The position numbers and the translations under genes are program-made. The notes under the pieces are model-generated. The model did no database searches. It had not been told where the DNA came from and was given only the letters and a program-made list of their open reading frames with translations. Positions 8,973-18,800 of a stretch of 64,000 nt of DNA are shown one piece after another; positions within the stretch are counted from its first letter, which is position 1, and each line of letters starts with the position of its first letter. Source of the DNA: Aquaspirillum sp. LM1 (GTDB lineage Bacteria > Pseudomonadota > Gammaproteobacteria > Burkholderiales > Aquaspirillaceae); contig NZ_CP019509.1 of the NCBI RefSeq assembly GCF_002002905.1, forward strand, positions 3,157,001-3,221,000, read 5' to 3'.

Positions 8973-9715
8973 TGGCCTCCGGAGATATAACCCGGTACGC
9001 GGGTCTTGCGTTCAATCAGTGCCATGATGCGGTTGACGCTGAATGCCACCAGCAGATACATGGCGCTGACCACGGTCATCACTTCAATCGGGTTGGCCGG
9101 GGAGTATTCGCCGGTAATCTGGCGCATCTGGAAGGTCAGTTCGGTCAGGCCAATCGCCAGCGCCACGGCGGAGTTCTTGAAGATGTTCATGAATTCGCTG
9201 GTCAGCGGCGGAATCACAATCCGGTAGGCCATCGGCAGCAGCACATAGCGGTAGGTTTGCCCCAGGGTGAAACCCAGCGCCAGACCAGCGCTTTTCTGCC
9301 CGCGCGGCAGCGCCAGAATGCCGGTGCGCACCTGTTCGGCCACCCGCGCCGAGGTAAAGAAGCCCAGCGCCACCACGGCGGTGGTGAATTCCGGCAGCGG
9401 CATGGATTGCTTCATCCAGATGCCAGTAGAGTGCGGCACCAGTTCCGGCAGCACGAAATACCACAAAAACATCTGCACAATCAGCGGGATATTACGAAAC
9501 AGCTCAACATACGCGGTGGCCAGCCCGGCCACCCAGCGCGAGGGCACGGTGCGCAACACCCCGATCATCGACCCCACCACCAGCGCCACGACCCAGGCCG
9601 ACAGCGCGGTGGTGATGGTCCAGCCCAGGCCGCTGAGCAGCCACTGGTAATAGAACTCTTCTGTGCCGGAGACCTGTTCCAGGACCACCGACCAGTTCCA
9701 TTGATATTGACTCAT
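8969..9715 (-). CDS. gltJ: Glutamate/aspartate ABC transporter permease GltJ/AatQ
   Basis: 248 residues, slightly longer than its partner, with the same permease fold. The EAA-type loop reads EQVRTGILALPRGQKSAGLALG and the N-terminus is hydrophilic (YQWNWSVVLEQV), as in GltJ. It is the second gene of the importer operon. The 133-bp gap before it is rich in GC inverted repeats, which may separate the high binding-protein level from the lower permease level. Confidence 0.92.
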   Translation of the reverse strand: MSQYQWNWSVVLEQVSGTEEFYYQWLLSGLGWTITTALSAWVVALVVGSMIGVLRTVPSRWVAGLATAYVELFRNIPLIVQMFLWYFVLPELVPHSTGIWMKQSMPLPEFTTAVVALGFFTSARVAEQVRTGILALPRGQKSAGLALGFTLGQTYRYVLLPMAYRIVIPPLTSEFMNIFKNSAVALAIGLTELTFQMRQITGEYSPANPIEVMTVVSAMYLLVAFSVNRIMALIERKTRVPGYISGGH

Positions 9716-9848
9716 TGATAATGTCCTTCATGCTGGGGCGCAGCCCGGTGTGGCCGGGCCCGCCGGGCAAGAAACGCCGGTTTCCCGCCCCATTGTCCGC
9801 AGTGGCGGTTGTATTCCGGGCCGGGCGTGTGCCCTTGGCCGGCTGGGG

Positions 9849-10733
9849 TTAAATCCCCTTGTCGTTCGGGTTCTTGATGGCGTCCTGCAGTTGGGCGTTC
9901 ATCGGCAGGTTCAGGTTGACGTTTTTCGGCGGAATCGGGCTGGTGAACCACTTGGCGTAGATCTTGTTGATTTCGCCCGACTTCATCAGGTCGGTCAGGG
10001 TTTTGTCCACCAGTGCCTTGAACTGCGGGTCGTCCTTGCGCAGCATGATGCCGTACGGCTCGGTGGACAGCGCCGGGCCGGCCAGGGCAAAGTCTTTCGG
10101 GTTCCTGGCGCTGGCAATAAAGCCGGCCAGCAGCACTTCGTCCATCACAAACGCCGCCGCGCGACCGGTTTCCACCATCAGGAAGGATTCGGCGTGGTCC
10201 TTGCCGTAGACGTTTTTCACGTCAATGCTCTGGCCCTTCTCGTTTTGCTTGATGTAGCGGTCCGAGGTGGTGCCGGTGGTGGTGGCCACGGCCTTGCCGT
10301 TGAGGTCGCTCAGCGACTTGATGCCAGAATCGGCCTTGACCACCATGCGCACCGGCGACACAAAGGTGGTGACGCCAAACGCCACCTGCTTTTGCCGTTC
10401 CAGCGAATTGGTGGTGGAGCCACATTCCAGGTCGATGGTGCCGTTGGTCATCAGCGGAATGCGGGTTTGCGAGGTCACCGGGGTGAGCTTGGTCACCAGC
10501 GCCGGCATTTTCAGCTCTTTTTTGACCGCTTCGACCACTTTGTTGCACAGGTCCATCGAGTAGCCCACCGGCTTCTGGTTGCCATCCAGGTAGGAGAACG
10601 GGATCGACGATTCGCGGTGGCCGACGTTGATCGTGCCGGTTTCCTTGATTTTTTGCAGGGTATCAGCCATCACCGGGGTGGCCAGCAGGGCAGAGGTCAC
10701 GGCCACAGCCATGAAACGGATCGAAGTGCGCAT
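9849..10733 (-). CDS. gltI: Periplasmic glutamate/aspartate-binding protein
   Basis: 294 residues. The first 23 form a classic signal peptide (MRTSIRFMAVAVTSALLATPVMA). The mature protein is an SBP_bac_3 domain with GTINVGHRESSIPFSYLDG, LECGSTTNSLERQ and MDEVLLAGF, all typical of GltI/AatJ glutamate/aspartate-binding proteins. AGGAG lies seven bases before the ATG. As first gene of the operon it delivers the substrate to the permease pair and may also feed ligand information to the linked kinase. A sigma54-like promoter sits just upstream. Confidence 0.92.
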   Translation of the reverse strand: MRTSIRFMAVAVTSALLATPVMADTLQKIKETGTINVGHRESSIPFSYLDGNQKPVGYSMDLCNKVVEAVKKELKMPALVTKLTPVTSQTRIPLMTNGTIDLECGSTTNSLERQKQVAFGVTTFVSPVRMVVKADSGIKSLSDLNGKAVATTTGTTSDRYIKQNEKGQSIDVKNVYGKDHAESFLMVETGRAAAFVMDEVLLAGFIASARNPKDFALAGPALSTEPYGIMLRKDDPQFKALVDKTLTDLMKSGEINKIYAKWFTSPIPPKNVNLNLPMNAQLQDAIKNPNDKGI

Positions 10734-10752
10734 CTAATTCTCCTGAGCAAAT

Positions 10753-10767
10753 GCAAGGGATCGGCCA
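10753..10767 (-). promoter_or_regulatory. Candidate sigma54 (-24/-12) promoter of the gltI operon
   Basis: On the minus strand the sequence reads TGGCCGATCCCTTGC, with GG and GC separated by exactly ten bases as in the sigma54 consensus. Upstream of an importer linked to a sigma54-dependent regulator this is expected. A problem remains: a start site twelve bases downstream would lie around 10741, inside the gltI Shine-Dalgarno sequence, leaving an eight-base leader. Either the mRNA is nearly leaderless or the match is fortuitous. Confidence 0.4.
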
Positions 10768-10998
10768 ATTGGCTCGACCAGGGCAGAATGTCATGTCTGG
10801 CTGGGCCTTGCGCCACAGAGCTTGCGCCCCTGCGCCTGGCTGCCATGATTTTACGGTAGCAGCTTATTGCTGCTTGTGGGTAACACTGTATAGCGTATTA
10901 GCAGAAACAGTGCCAAGGAAAATCGGGTGGGGGTTTTTGTATAAGATATTGTTTTTAATGGTTTTTGTGTCTGACCGCCTGGCTATTCGTACGGAATG

Positions 10999-11036
10999 CC
11001 GAACCCGTTCGGTCAGGATCGTTCGGAAAACCGAAC
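10999..11036. promoter_or_regulatory. Paired inverted repeats, probable operator
   Basis: CCGAAC-CC-GTTCGG (10999-11012) is followed, after eight bases, by GTTCGG-AAAA-CCGAAC (11021-11036). The four half-sites are identical hexamers in alternating orientation. The array sits about 220 bases upstream of the LysR gene and 265 bases upstream of gltI. It could bind a dimeric or tetrameric regulator or form a cruciform; no promoter was assigned. Confidence 0.5.
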
Positions 11037-11258
11037 GCAATGTGCGTAGTGCCCGTGCCGACACGCACGGCCCACGCGCGCTACCGCTGTTCACACTGGG
11101 CAATCCGCGCTGACCGCTGATTGCCTGGCCGGTGTCCGCCACCAGGCCAGCCGCCCGGCCAGGCCTGCGGATTTCCCGCGCAAGGATTGCCACCTGACGC
11201 ACAAGCGACTAGGCTGCATCCCCTTGTTTCCCACGGTTGATCCACAGGCGCGCTCAAG

Positions 11259-12185
11259 ATGGACTTGAAATGGCTGGAAGACTTTATCAGTCTGGCCGAA
11301 ACCCACAGTTTTTCCCGTTCGGCAGCGTTGCGCCATGTGACCCAGCCGGCGTTTTCCCGCCGCATCCGCTCGCTGGAAAGCTGGCTGGGGGTGGACTTGA
11401 TTGACCGCACCGCCTACCCCACCCGGCTCACTCCGGCGGGTGAGCTGTTTCATGGCCAGGCGCTGGAGATTCTGGCCCAGCTCAGCCATGCCCGCGCCCT
11501 GCTGCGCGGCCAGCAGTCGGTGCCGCCAGATACGGTGAATGTGGCGGTGCCGCATACCCTGGCGCTGACGTTCTTTCCAAAATGGCTGACCGAAGTCAAA
11601 CGTACCTGCGGCGAATTCAGCACCCGGCTGACCGCCGGCAATGTGCACGATGCGGTGATGGCGCTGGAAAGCGGCGGTTGTGATTTGCTGCTGTGCTATC
11701 ACCACCCACACCAGCCAGTTCACCTCGACCCGGCCCGCTACGACATGCTGGTGCTGGGCGAGGAAATCCTGCGCCCCTACGCCCGTTGCGACAGCCGGGG
11801 CGTGCCAATGTACTGCCTGCCCGGCCAGGCCAGTGCGCCCGTGCCGTTTCTGGCCTACGCCCCCGGTGCGTATCTGGAGCGGATGGTGGCGCTGATGGTA
11901 GCCGAGGGCGAACAAACCCTGCACCTGGCAGCGTGCTACGAAACCGATATGGCCGAAGGACTGAAAAGCATGGTGCTGGAAGGTCATGGCCTGGCGTTTT
12001 TGCCCGAGAGCGCGGTCAGCCGCGAAGTGCGCCGCCATCAGCTGGCGGTGGCCGGCGATGCCCGCTGGCAGCTGAGCATGGAAATCCGCCTGTACCGCGA
12101 ACACCGCAGCAGCAAGCCGCTGGTAAACACCCTGTGGCAAACCTTGTCCGACGCGCGCAGCGGCAAGCGCGGGCGTGGGCGCTGA
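11259..12185 (+). CDS. LysR-family transcriptional regulator, HypT-like
   Basis: 308 residues. The N-terminal winged HTH (MDLKWLEDFISLAETHSFSRSAALRHVTQPAFSRRIRSLE) is typical of LysR proteins, and the remaining 220 residues form the effector domain. The 'KWLEDF...FSRSA...VTQPAFSRRIR' pattern resembles the HypT/YjiE subgroup, but its ligand cannot be read from the sequence. It lies divergent from the glutamate/aspartate operon and could control it or simply itself; the paired inverted repeats upstream are the best candidate sites. Confidence 0.82.
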   Translation: MDLKWLEDFISLAETHSFSRSAALRHVTQPAFSRRIRSLESWLGVDLIDRTAYPTRLTPAGELFHGQALEILAQLSHARALLRGQQSVPPDTVNVAVPHTLALTFFPKWLTEVKRTCGEFSTRLTAGNVHDAVMALESGGCDLLLCYHHPHQPVHLDPARYDMLVLGEEILRPYARCDSRGVPMYCLPGQASAPVPFLAYAPGAYLERMVALMVAEGEQTLHLAACYETDMAEGLKSMVLEGHGLAFLPESAVSREVRRHQLAVAGDARWQLSMEIRLYREHRSSKPLVNTLWQTLSDARSGKRGRGR

Positions 12186-12864
12186 TGTGTTGGGCTGGTA
12201 TGTAAATATACGGTATTACTGTATTGATATATTTCAATAGGCAGATTCACCGCCAATCTGCGGCTAGCAGGCTGGCGGGCATCACCCGGCAGCGTGTGCT
12301 ATCCACGCCCGTCGGGCAGGCACTGTGGCATCCTGGCCTCACCCTGGCGTGAGGCGTCTGCGCGCCTGTTTTGCCTCAATCCTCTGTTGTCCTTGAACCC
12401 TTCACCGCTCCTGCGCTGGCAGCGGCTGGCTTGTCTTGTCTGGCAGACATTGACCTGCTTTGCCATGCCAAAAAACAATATTTTGTTTTTACAGAAAATT
12501 TCTTGCATTTTTCCATAAAGTCAAAAACCAAACCGTCCGCTTCATCAAGGACAGCGCATCGCCCATTTAGGGTCGATCAGGCCGGCTTGCGTGAGCGGCA
12601 GGGTGCAGAAACTTCCATCCAGCACAAGTTTTCGGCTGTCTGGCACAAGTCACCCCGCTGGGCATGACACATCAATTACGTAATAATACGTGTATAACTG
12701 TTAATCAAAATTTAATTCGTCGCTCACGTGTCAATACGCCTGTTCACACGGCGTTGCCCCATGGCAACGCCGTGTTGTTTGTGGCCGGATGCATGGGGTA
12801 GACGGGTGATCAGCATGCGGCGGGATCTCCCCGCGCGCGCTGGCTTACAGGAAAGTGGCAGTAC
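12186..12864. other. 679-bp leader region of the giant DUF11 gene
   Basis: No supported gene. AT-rich tracts at about 12195-12240, 12470-12540 and 12665-12720 break the otherwise GC-rich sequence, the kind of composition expected for a promoter or silencer-bound region. A perfect ten-base palindrome ATTACGTAAT lies at 12675-12684, next to TATAAC (12693-12698), a possible -10 element. A 13-bp hairpin follows at 12746-12775. No convincing -35 element was found. Confidence 0.5.
12746..12775 (+). terminator. Strong hairpin upstream of the giant gene (terminator or attenuator)
   Basis: ACACGGCGTTGCC (12746-12758) pairs perfectly with GGCAACGCCGTGT (12763-12775) over a CCAT loop, followed by TGTTTG. 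It has the geometry of an intrinsic terminator with a weak U-tract. It lies 560 bases after the LysR stop but only 90 before the DUF11 start, so it might act as a 5' leader attenuator. Confidence 0.5.
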
Positions 12865-15800
12865 ATGGACTGGATGGGATGGTTGTGCCGGATGCGGTGT
12901 GCCTTGCTGCTGTGCAAGGCATGGGGAATCACGGCGGTGTGCGCCTTGTGGCTGGCCGCGCCGGCCTGGGCGGGGTTGGGTGCCTCGGTCACACTGGTGG
13001 GGGCCACGGCGATTTATCCGGGGGAAACCACCCTGCTGCAAATCACCCTGTCCAATAGCAATCAGACCGCCCTGCTGACCAACGTGGCATTTGCCAACAC
13101 GCTGCCTGGCGTGTGGCCCAATGGCTTGCGCATTGCCGGTGCAGCCACCTACACCTGCACCGACCCGGCAGGCCCCACCACCAGCGCCGGAGTGGGGGTA
13201 CTCACGGCCACGCCAGGCACCCAGGCGATTTCCCTGACTGGCGGTGTGATTCCACAGCACAGCGGTGGCACCGACGGCACCTGTACCATTCAGATTCCGG
13301 TGACCGCCGGCTCTTCCACCGGAACCAGCGTCACCCACACCTATACCGTGCTGAGCAATGCGGTGACCGGTGACGACCCCGGTGCCCAGATCAATGTGGG
13401 TGATGTCAGCCAGACCGTGAACGTCAAGCCGGTGGCGCTGCCCACGCTGAACAAGAACTTCAGCAACAGCACTGCCGTGCTGGGCGGCGCGCCGGTGACG
13501 CTGACCATCACCCTGAACAACCCGACCAACCCGATTGCCATTCCCAATTTCAGCATTACCGACAACTTTCCCACTCTGGGCGGCGGTGGCGCGGTCATTC
13601 AGGTGGCCACCCCACCGGCGGCTACCGCCACCTGCACCGGCGCAGGCACGCCACCCGTGTTTACCCCGGCAGCGGGTGATGTCAGCCTGACCGCCACGGG
13701 CGGTACGGTGGCGGCCAATGGCAGCTGCACGCTGACAGTTAAAGTAGAAGCGCGCCATTCCAACGGCCAGTACACCACCGGCGCGCAAACCAATGTGATT
13801 CAGGGCAGCGCCAACTTCACCAACGACCTGGGCCTGGTGCCGGCCAACGCCAGTGCATCGGTCACGGTCAATTCGCCGCTGCGGGTCAGCAAGGCGTTTG
13901 CCCATGCCGCGCTGGCCAGCGGGCAAAGCGACACCATGACCATCACGCTGACCAACGATGGCAGCAGCGCGCTGACGGTGACGACGCTGACCGACAGCCC
14001 GATTGACGGCATTGGCGATGCCGCGTATGGCCTGAAAGTGCAACCTGGCGCGGCCACCACCTGTGCCGGCGGCGCGGTGGCCAATACGGCTGGCGATGTG
14101 GGGGTGACCCTGACAGGCGGGACGATTCCGGCCAATGGCAGCTGCACGGTGACCGTGCCCTTTATCGGCACCTCGCAAGTGGCCGGGGTACCCATCACCT
14201 TTACCAACACCCTGGCCGAAGGCGCGGTGGGCGTCACCGCCCCGGCCATTGTCAGCAAATCCGCCTCCGCCACCGTGCTGGTGGCCGATGATCTGGTGGT
14301 GCTCAAATCTGCCACCCCGTCGGGCGGCAGCAGCGTGGCACCGGGCAACCCGATCCGCTTCAGCATCACCGTCAATAACTATTCCGGCACTGACCGGGCC
14401 AATGTCACGGTCAGCGATACGCTGGTGAACACCAGCTTCCTGACGGGCACCATCAATGGCAATAATTACACCCCCAGCGTCAGCGCCGGGTGTGGGGCGC
14501 TGACGGTTGCCGGCGCGGTGGGTGCCACCACGCCGGTGTTTACCATTGGCAACCTGCCGCAGCGGATCAGCGCCAGCACGCCAGGCAGCTGTGTGGTGAC
14601 CTTCTGGGCGATGGTCAATCCGGGAGTGGCCAATGGTGCCACCATCCAGAACAATATTGTCGCCAGCGGGGTGTGCCACAGTGGCGGTGCCTTGTGCAAT
14701 GCCGCACCATCTGGCCCGACCAGCTCGTCGGTCAATAGCGCCGTGCTCAGCGCGGCCAAGGCATTCAGTCCGGCTGGGCCTTTGTCGGAAGGCACCATCA
14801 GCCGGATGACGATCACCCTGACCAATCGTTCAGCCAACCCGATTACCGGGCTGTCGGTCACCGACACCCTGCCGCTGGCGGTGTCTGGCGGTGGGCAGTT
14901 GCGCGTGGCCACCCCGGCCAATGCCGCCAGCACCTGTGGTACGCCCACCATCACCGCCGTGGCCGGCTCCACTTCGCTGGGCCTGAACGGAGGCTCGGTG
15001 CCGGCACGGGCCAGCAATGGCACGGGTGCCGATGGCACTTGTGTGGTGCAGGTGGACGTGGTTGGGCCAGCCGGGGTGTACAACAACACCGCCACGGCGT
15101 CCGGCACCGAAACCTACGCCGATGGCACCACCCACCTGCTGGCCCCTGTCACCACCAATACTGCCACGCTGACCTACACCGGCTCGCTGGGGGCGAGCAA
15201 AACCTTTTCGCCTACTGCCGTGTCGTCTGGTGGGCGAGCCACCGTGCTGATTCGTATCAGCAATGGTGGCGCTGTCCTGCTGAATAATGTGTCGGTGACC
15301 GACCCGCTGCCCGCCGGCATGGTGGTGGCCAGCCCAAGCAACGCCTACACCACCTGCCCTGGCAGCCCGACGGTATCGGCCACCGTGGGCGGCAGTTCGG
15401 TCAGCATGAGCGGGGCCACGCTGAGCAGCGGGGCCAATTGCGATGTGCTGTTTGATGTGGTGGCCACTGGCGCCGCCAACTGGGTGAACACCATTCCAGC
15501 GGGCAACCTCACCGCTTCCGGCGGGGTGATGAACAGCTCGGCGGTGATTGGCACGCTGAACTGGAGCCCGCCCACCAATATCATCCTGGCCAAGGCCACC
15601 AACCCCAGTACGCTGACCTTTCCTGGTCAGGTCAGCGTACTGACCATCACCGTCACCGCTGGCACCCAGGCCGTGACCGGTTTGAGCCTGACCGACTACT
15701 TTACGGTGGATGGCACCGCTGGTGCTGCACTGAATGGCTGGGCCATTGCGCCGTCGCCAGCGGCGCAAACCAGCTGCCCTGGCGGGATGGTCAGCGCCAC

Positions 15801-18800
15801 GGCGGGGAGCAATCAGCTGTCGCTGAGCGGTGCCTCGCTGGCGGCCAACACCAGCTGCACCATCACGGTGAATGTCACCTCGTCCAAGGTGGGCGGGATC
15901 ACCAACTTTATCCCGATTGGCGCGGTGAGCACCGATCAGGGCTTGAGCAATGTCGGCCCGGCCAACACCAGCCTGACCATCAACAGCAACCTGGGGCTGG
16001 TCAAGCAGTTCTCGCCCAACCCAATCAAACCGGGCGAGCGCGCCCGCCTGCGCATTACCTTTTATAACCCGACCGCGCAAACGGTGACCAATGCCTCGGT
16101 CACTGACAATCTGCCCGGTGCCATGAGCGTGCCGGCTGGGGCCAACCCGACCACAACGTGTGCCGGGGCCACCCTGACCACGCCAACCGCCAGCCAGGTG
16201 CAGATTACCGGAGCCACCGTGGCCGCCGCCGTGGGCGTGGTTTCGGGCACCTGCTACGCCGAACTGGACGTGCTGGTGGCCGCCCAGGGCGATTACACCA
16301 ACACCATCCCGGCCAATGCCGTGGTGGCCACCACCGGCGGCGTGCCCACCACCAACTCGCAGCCCAGCAGCGATACGCTGAAAGTGAAGTCGCCGCTGGT
16401 GGTGCACAAGGCGATTGATGGCAAAACCCTGGACAGCGGCAACCCGGCAGGCTTTGCCACCAACACCGCCAGCGCGCTGGCTGGGGTGTCTACCACGCTG
16501 ACCGTGCATATTGCCAACCCCAATACCGCGCCGGTCACACAAACCCTGTTCACCGACACCCTGCCCAGCGGCATGGTGATTGCCGCCACCCCGGCGGCCA
16601 GCACCACCTGCGCCGGGGGCACGGTCATTGCCGCACCATCGGGCACCAGCTTCCGCCTGACCGGGGCCACGGTGCCGGCCAGCGGCAGTTGCACGGTGCG
16701 GGTGGACGTGCTGAGCAACTCGCCCGGTTCGTACACCAACACGCTGGCTTCTGGCGCGGTGACCACGCTGGAAGGGGTGAAGAACGAAGAGCCCACCAGT
16801 GCCCGGCTGATCGTCGCGCAGCCGGTGGGGGTGAGCAAGCAGTTCAGCCCGGCGGTGATTACCCCGGGCGGCACGTCACGGCTGAGCATTGTGCTGAGCA
16901 ATAACAACAGCACTGCGGTCACCCTGACCAGTGCATTTGACGATGTCCTGCCGATTGCGCCAGGTCAGATTCAGGTGGCTGCGGTACCCAATGTCAGCAG
17001 CACCTGCACCGGCGCAGTCACCGCTGCCGCAGGGGCCACCACGGTACGGCTGGCCAATGGTGCCACCGTGCCGGCTGGCGGTTGCACGCTGAGCGTGGAT
17101 GTCACCGGCAGTACGCCAGGGGTGCATACCAACAATATCCCGGCTGCCGCGCTGAAAACCAGCCTGGGCAACAACCCGACCCCTGCCAACGCCACGCTGA
17201 CCGTCAGCGACAAGGGCTATGTGTCGGGCCGGGTGTTCAAGGACAACAACGTCACGCCCAATGGCAGTTATGAGGCCGGCACCGACACGCCGCTGGAAGG
17301 TGTGTCGGTCGAACTGCGCACCGGGGCCAGTTGCGCCGGCGCACTGGTGGCCGGGCTGACCAACCCCACCCCCACCGACGCACTGGGTAACTATCTGTTT
17401 GCCGAGCTGTCTGCCGGCACCTATTCGGTGTGCCAACCCGCCCAGCCCACCGGCACCAGCAATGGCATTACCACCGCCGGCTCGATTGTCAGCAATGGCG
17501 GCAGCACCGGCACGGCGGGCGCAGCCAGCAACCCTGGTGCCACCAGCAGCCAGATTGTCGGCATTGTGCTGAACATGGCCGGGGGCGGTCAGGTCAGCGG
17601 CTCGGTGCAAAACAACTTTGCCGAAGTGGTGCTCAGCCAGATTTCCGGCACGGTGTTCCTGGACCAGAACAATAACGGCATCCAGAACGGTGCCGATAAC
17701 GGCCTGGGCTCGGTCACCCTTGAGCTGCTCAACGCCAGCAACGCGGTGGTGGCCACCACCACCACCAACGCCAGCGGCCAGTACAGCTTCACCAATTTGC
17801 AGCCTGGCAGCTATTCGGTGCGCGAGCCCAACCAGCCGGCGGGTTCCAGCAATGGCCTGACCGTGGCGGGCAGCGTGGGCAATGGTGGCACGCCAGGCAG
17901 CGTCACGGCAGTGGGCACCCTGCCCAGCCGGATCAGCGCCATTGTGCTGCCGCCCAATACCAGTTCCATCGACAATAACTTTGCTGAAATTCCCAACGGA
18001 CGCACGCTGTCCGGCAAGGTGTTCTTTGACGTCAACGATAACGGCGTGCAGGACAGCGGCGATGGCGGCATTGCCAATGTCACCCTTAACCTCACCGGCA
18101 ATGACATCAACGGCAACCCGGTCAGCCTGACGGTCAACACCTCGGCGGATGGTTCGTACATGTTCAGTGGTGTGCCGGAAGGCAGCAGCTACACCGTCAC
18201 CGAACCGACCCAGCCAGCAGGCAGCAAGAATGGCAAAACCCTGGTGGGCTCCACGGGTGGCACCGCCACCTTGGTGACGGTGGTTCCCAGCGCCCTCAGC
18301 GCGATCAATCTGGCGGCGGCCAATACCGTGTCGGCCAATAACAACTTTGCCGAAATTCCGCTGCCGCCTTCTGGCGGTGGCGGCTCCAGCACGCCGCCAG
18401 GCCAGCCCGATCTGGTGCTGAGTAAAACCCACAGCCCCAGCCAGTTCAGCCTGGGCGGCACGGGCAGCTACACCTTGCAAGCCAGCAACCAGGGCGACGG
18501 TGCCACCGCCTTGGGCATTCAGGTGGTGGATACCCTGCCGGCTGGGGTAACCGTCAACGGCACGCCCAGCGGCAGCGGCTGGCAATGCCAGGTCAGTGGT
18601 CAGCAGGTGAGCTGCCAGCTGGCGGATTTGCTGCCGGCGGGCGGCAAGGCCGCGCCGATTGTGATTCCGGTGAAAGTGGACGCCAACCTGACTGGCACCA
18701 CCCTCACCAATACCGCCGTGGTCAGCGGCGGCGGTGAAGGCACGGATAAAACCGGCAATAACACTGCCACCGACGTGGTCACCATTATTATTCCGGTCAA

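Larger units (their letters stand above)
10734..11258. other. 525-bp divergent intergenic region between gltI and the LysR gene
   Basis: No supported gene. It contains the gltI Shine-Dalgarno sequence and sigma54-like site at the left, an AT-rich tract at about 10870-10985, and at 10999-11036 two paired CCGAAC/GTTCGG inverted repeats annotated separately. A minus-strand reading frame of about 112 codons exists here, but it lacks family resemblance and crosses these repeats, so I do not call it. Confidence 0.6.

Noticed and set aside
10864..11202. 112-codon minus-strand frame between gltI and the LysR gene
   Set aside because: No family resemblance or ribosome-binding site, and it runs through the paired CCGAAC repeats, which look regulatory.
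12724..14679. Minus-strand open frame of about 651 codons at the start of the DUF11 gene
   Set aside because: Shadow of the plus-strand gene: His/Gly/Arg-rich, no start signal, crosses the 13-bp hairpin.
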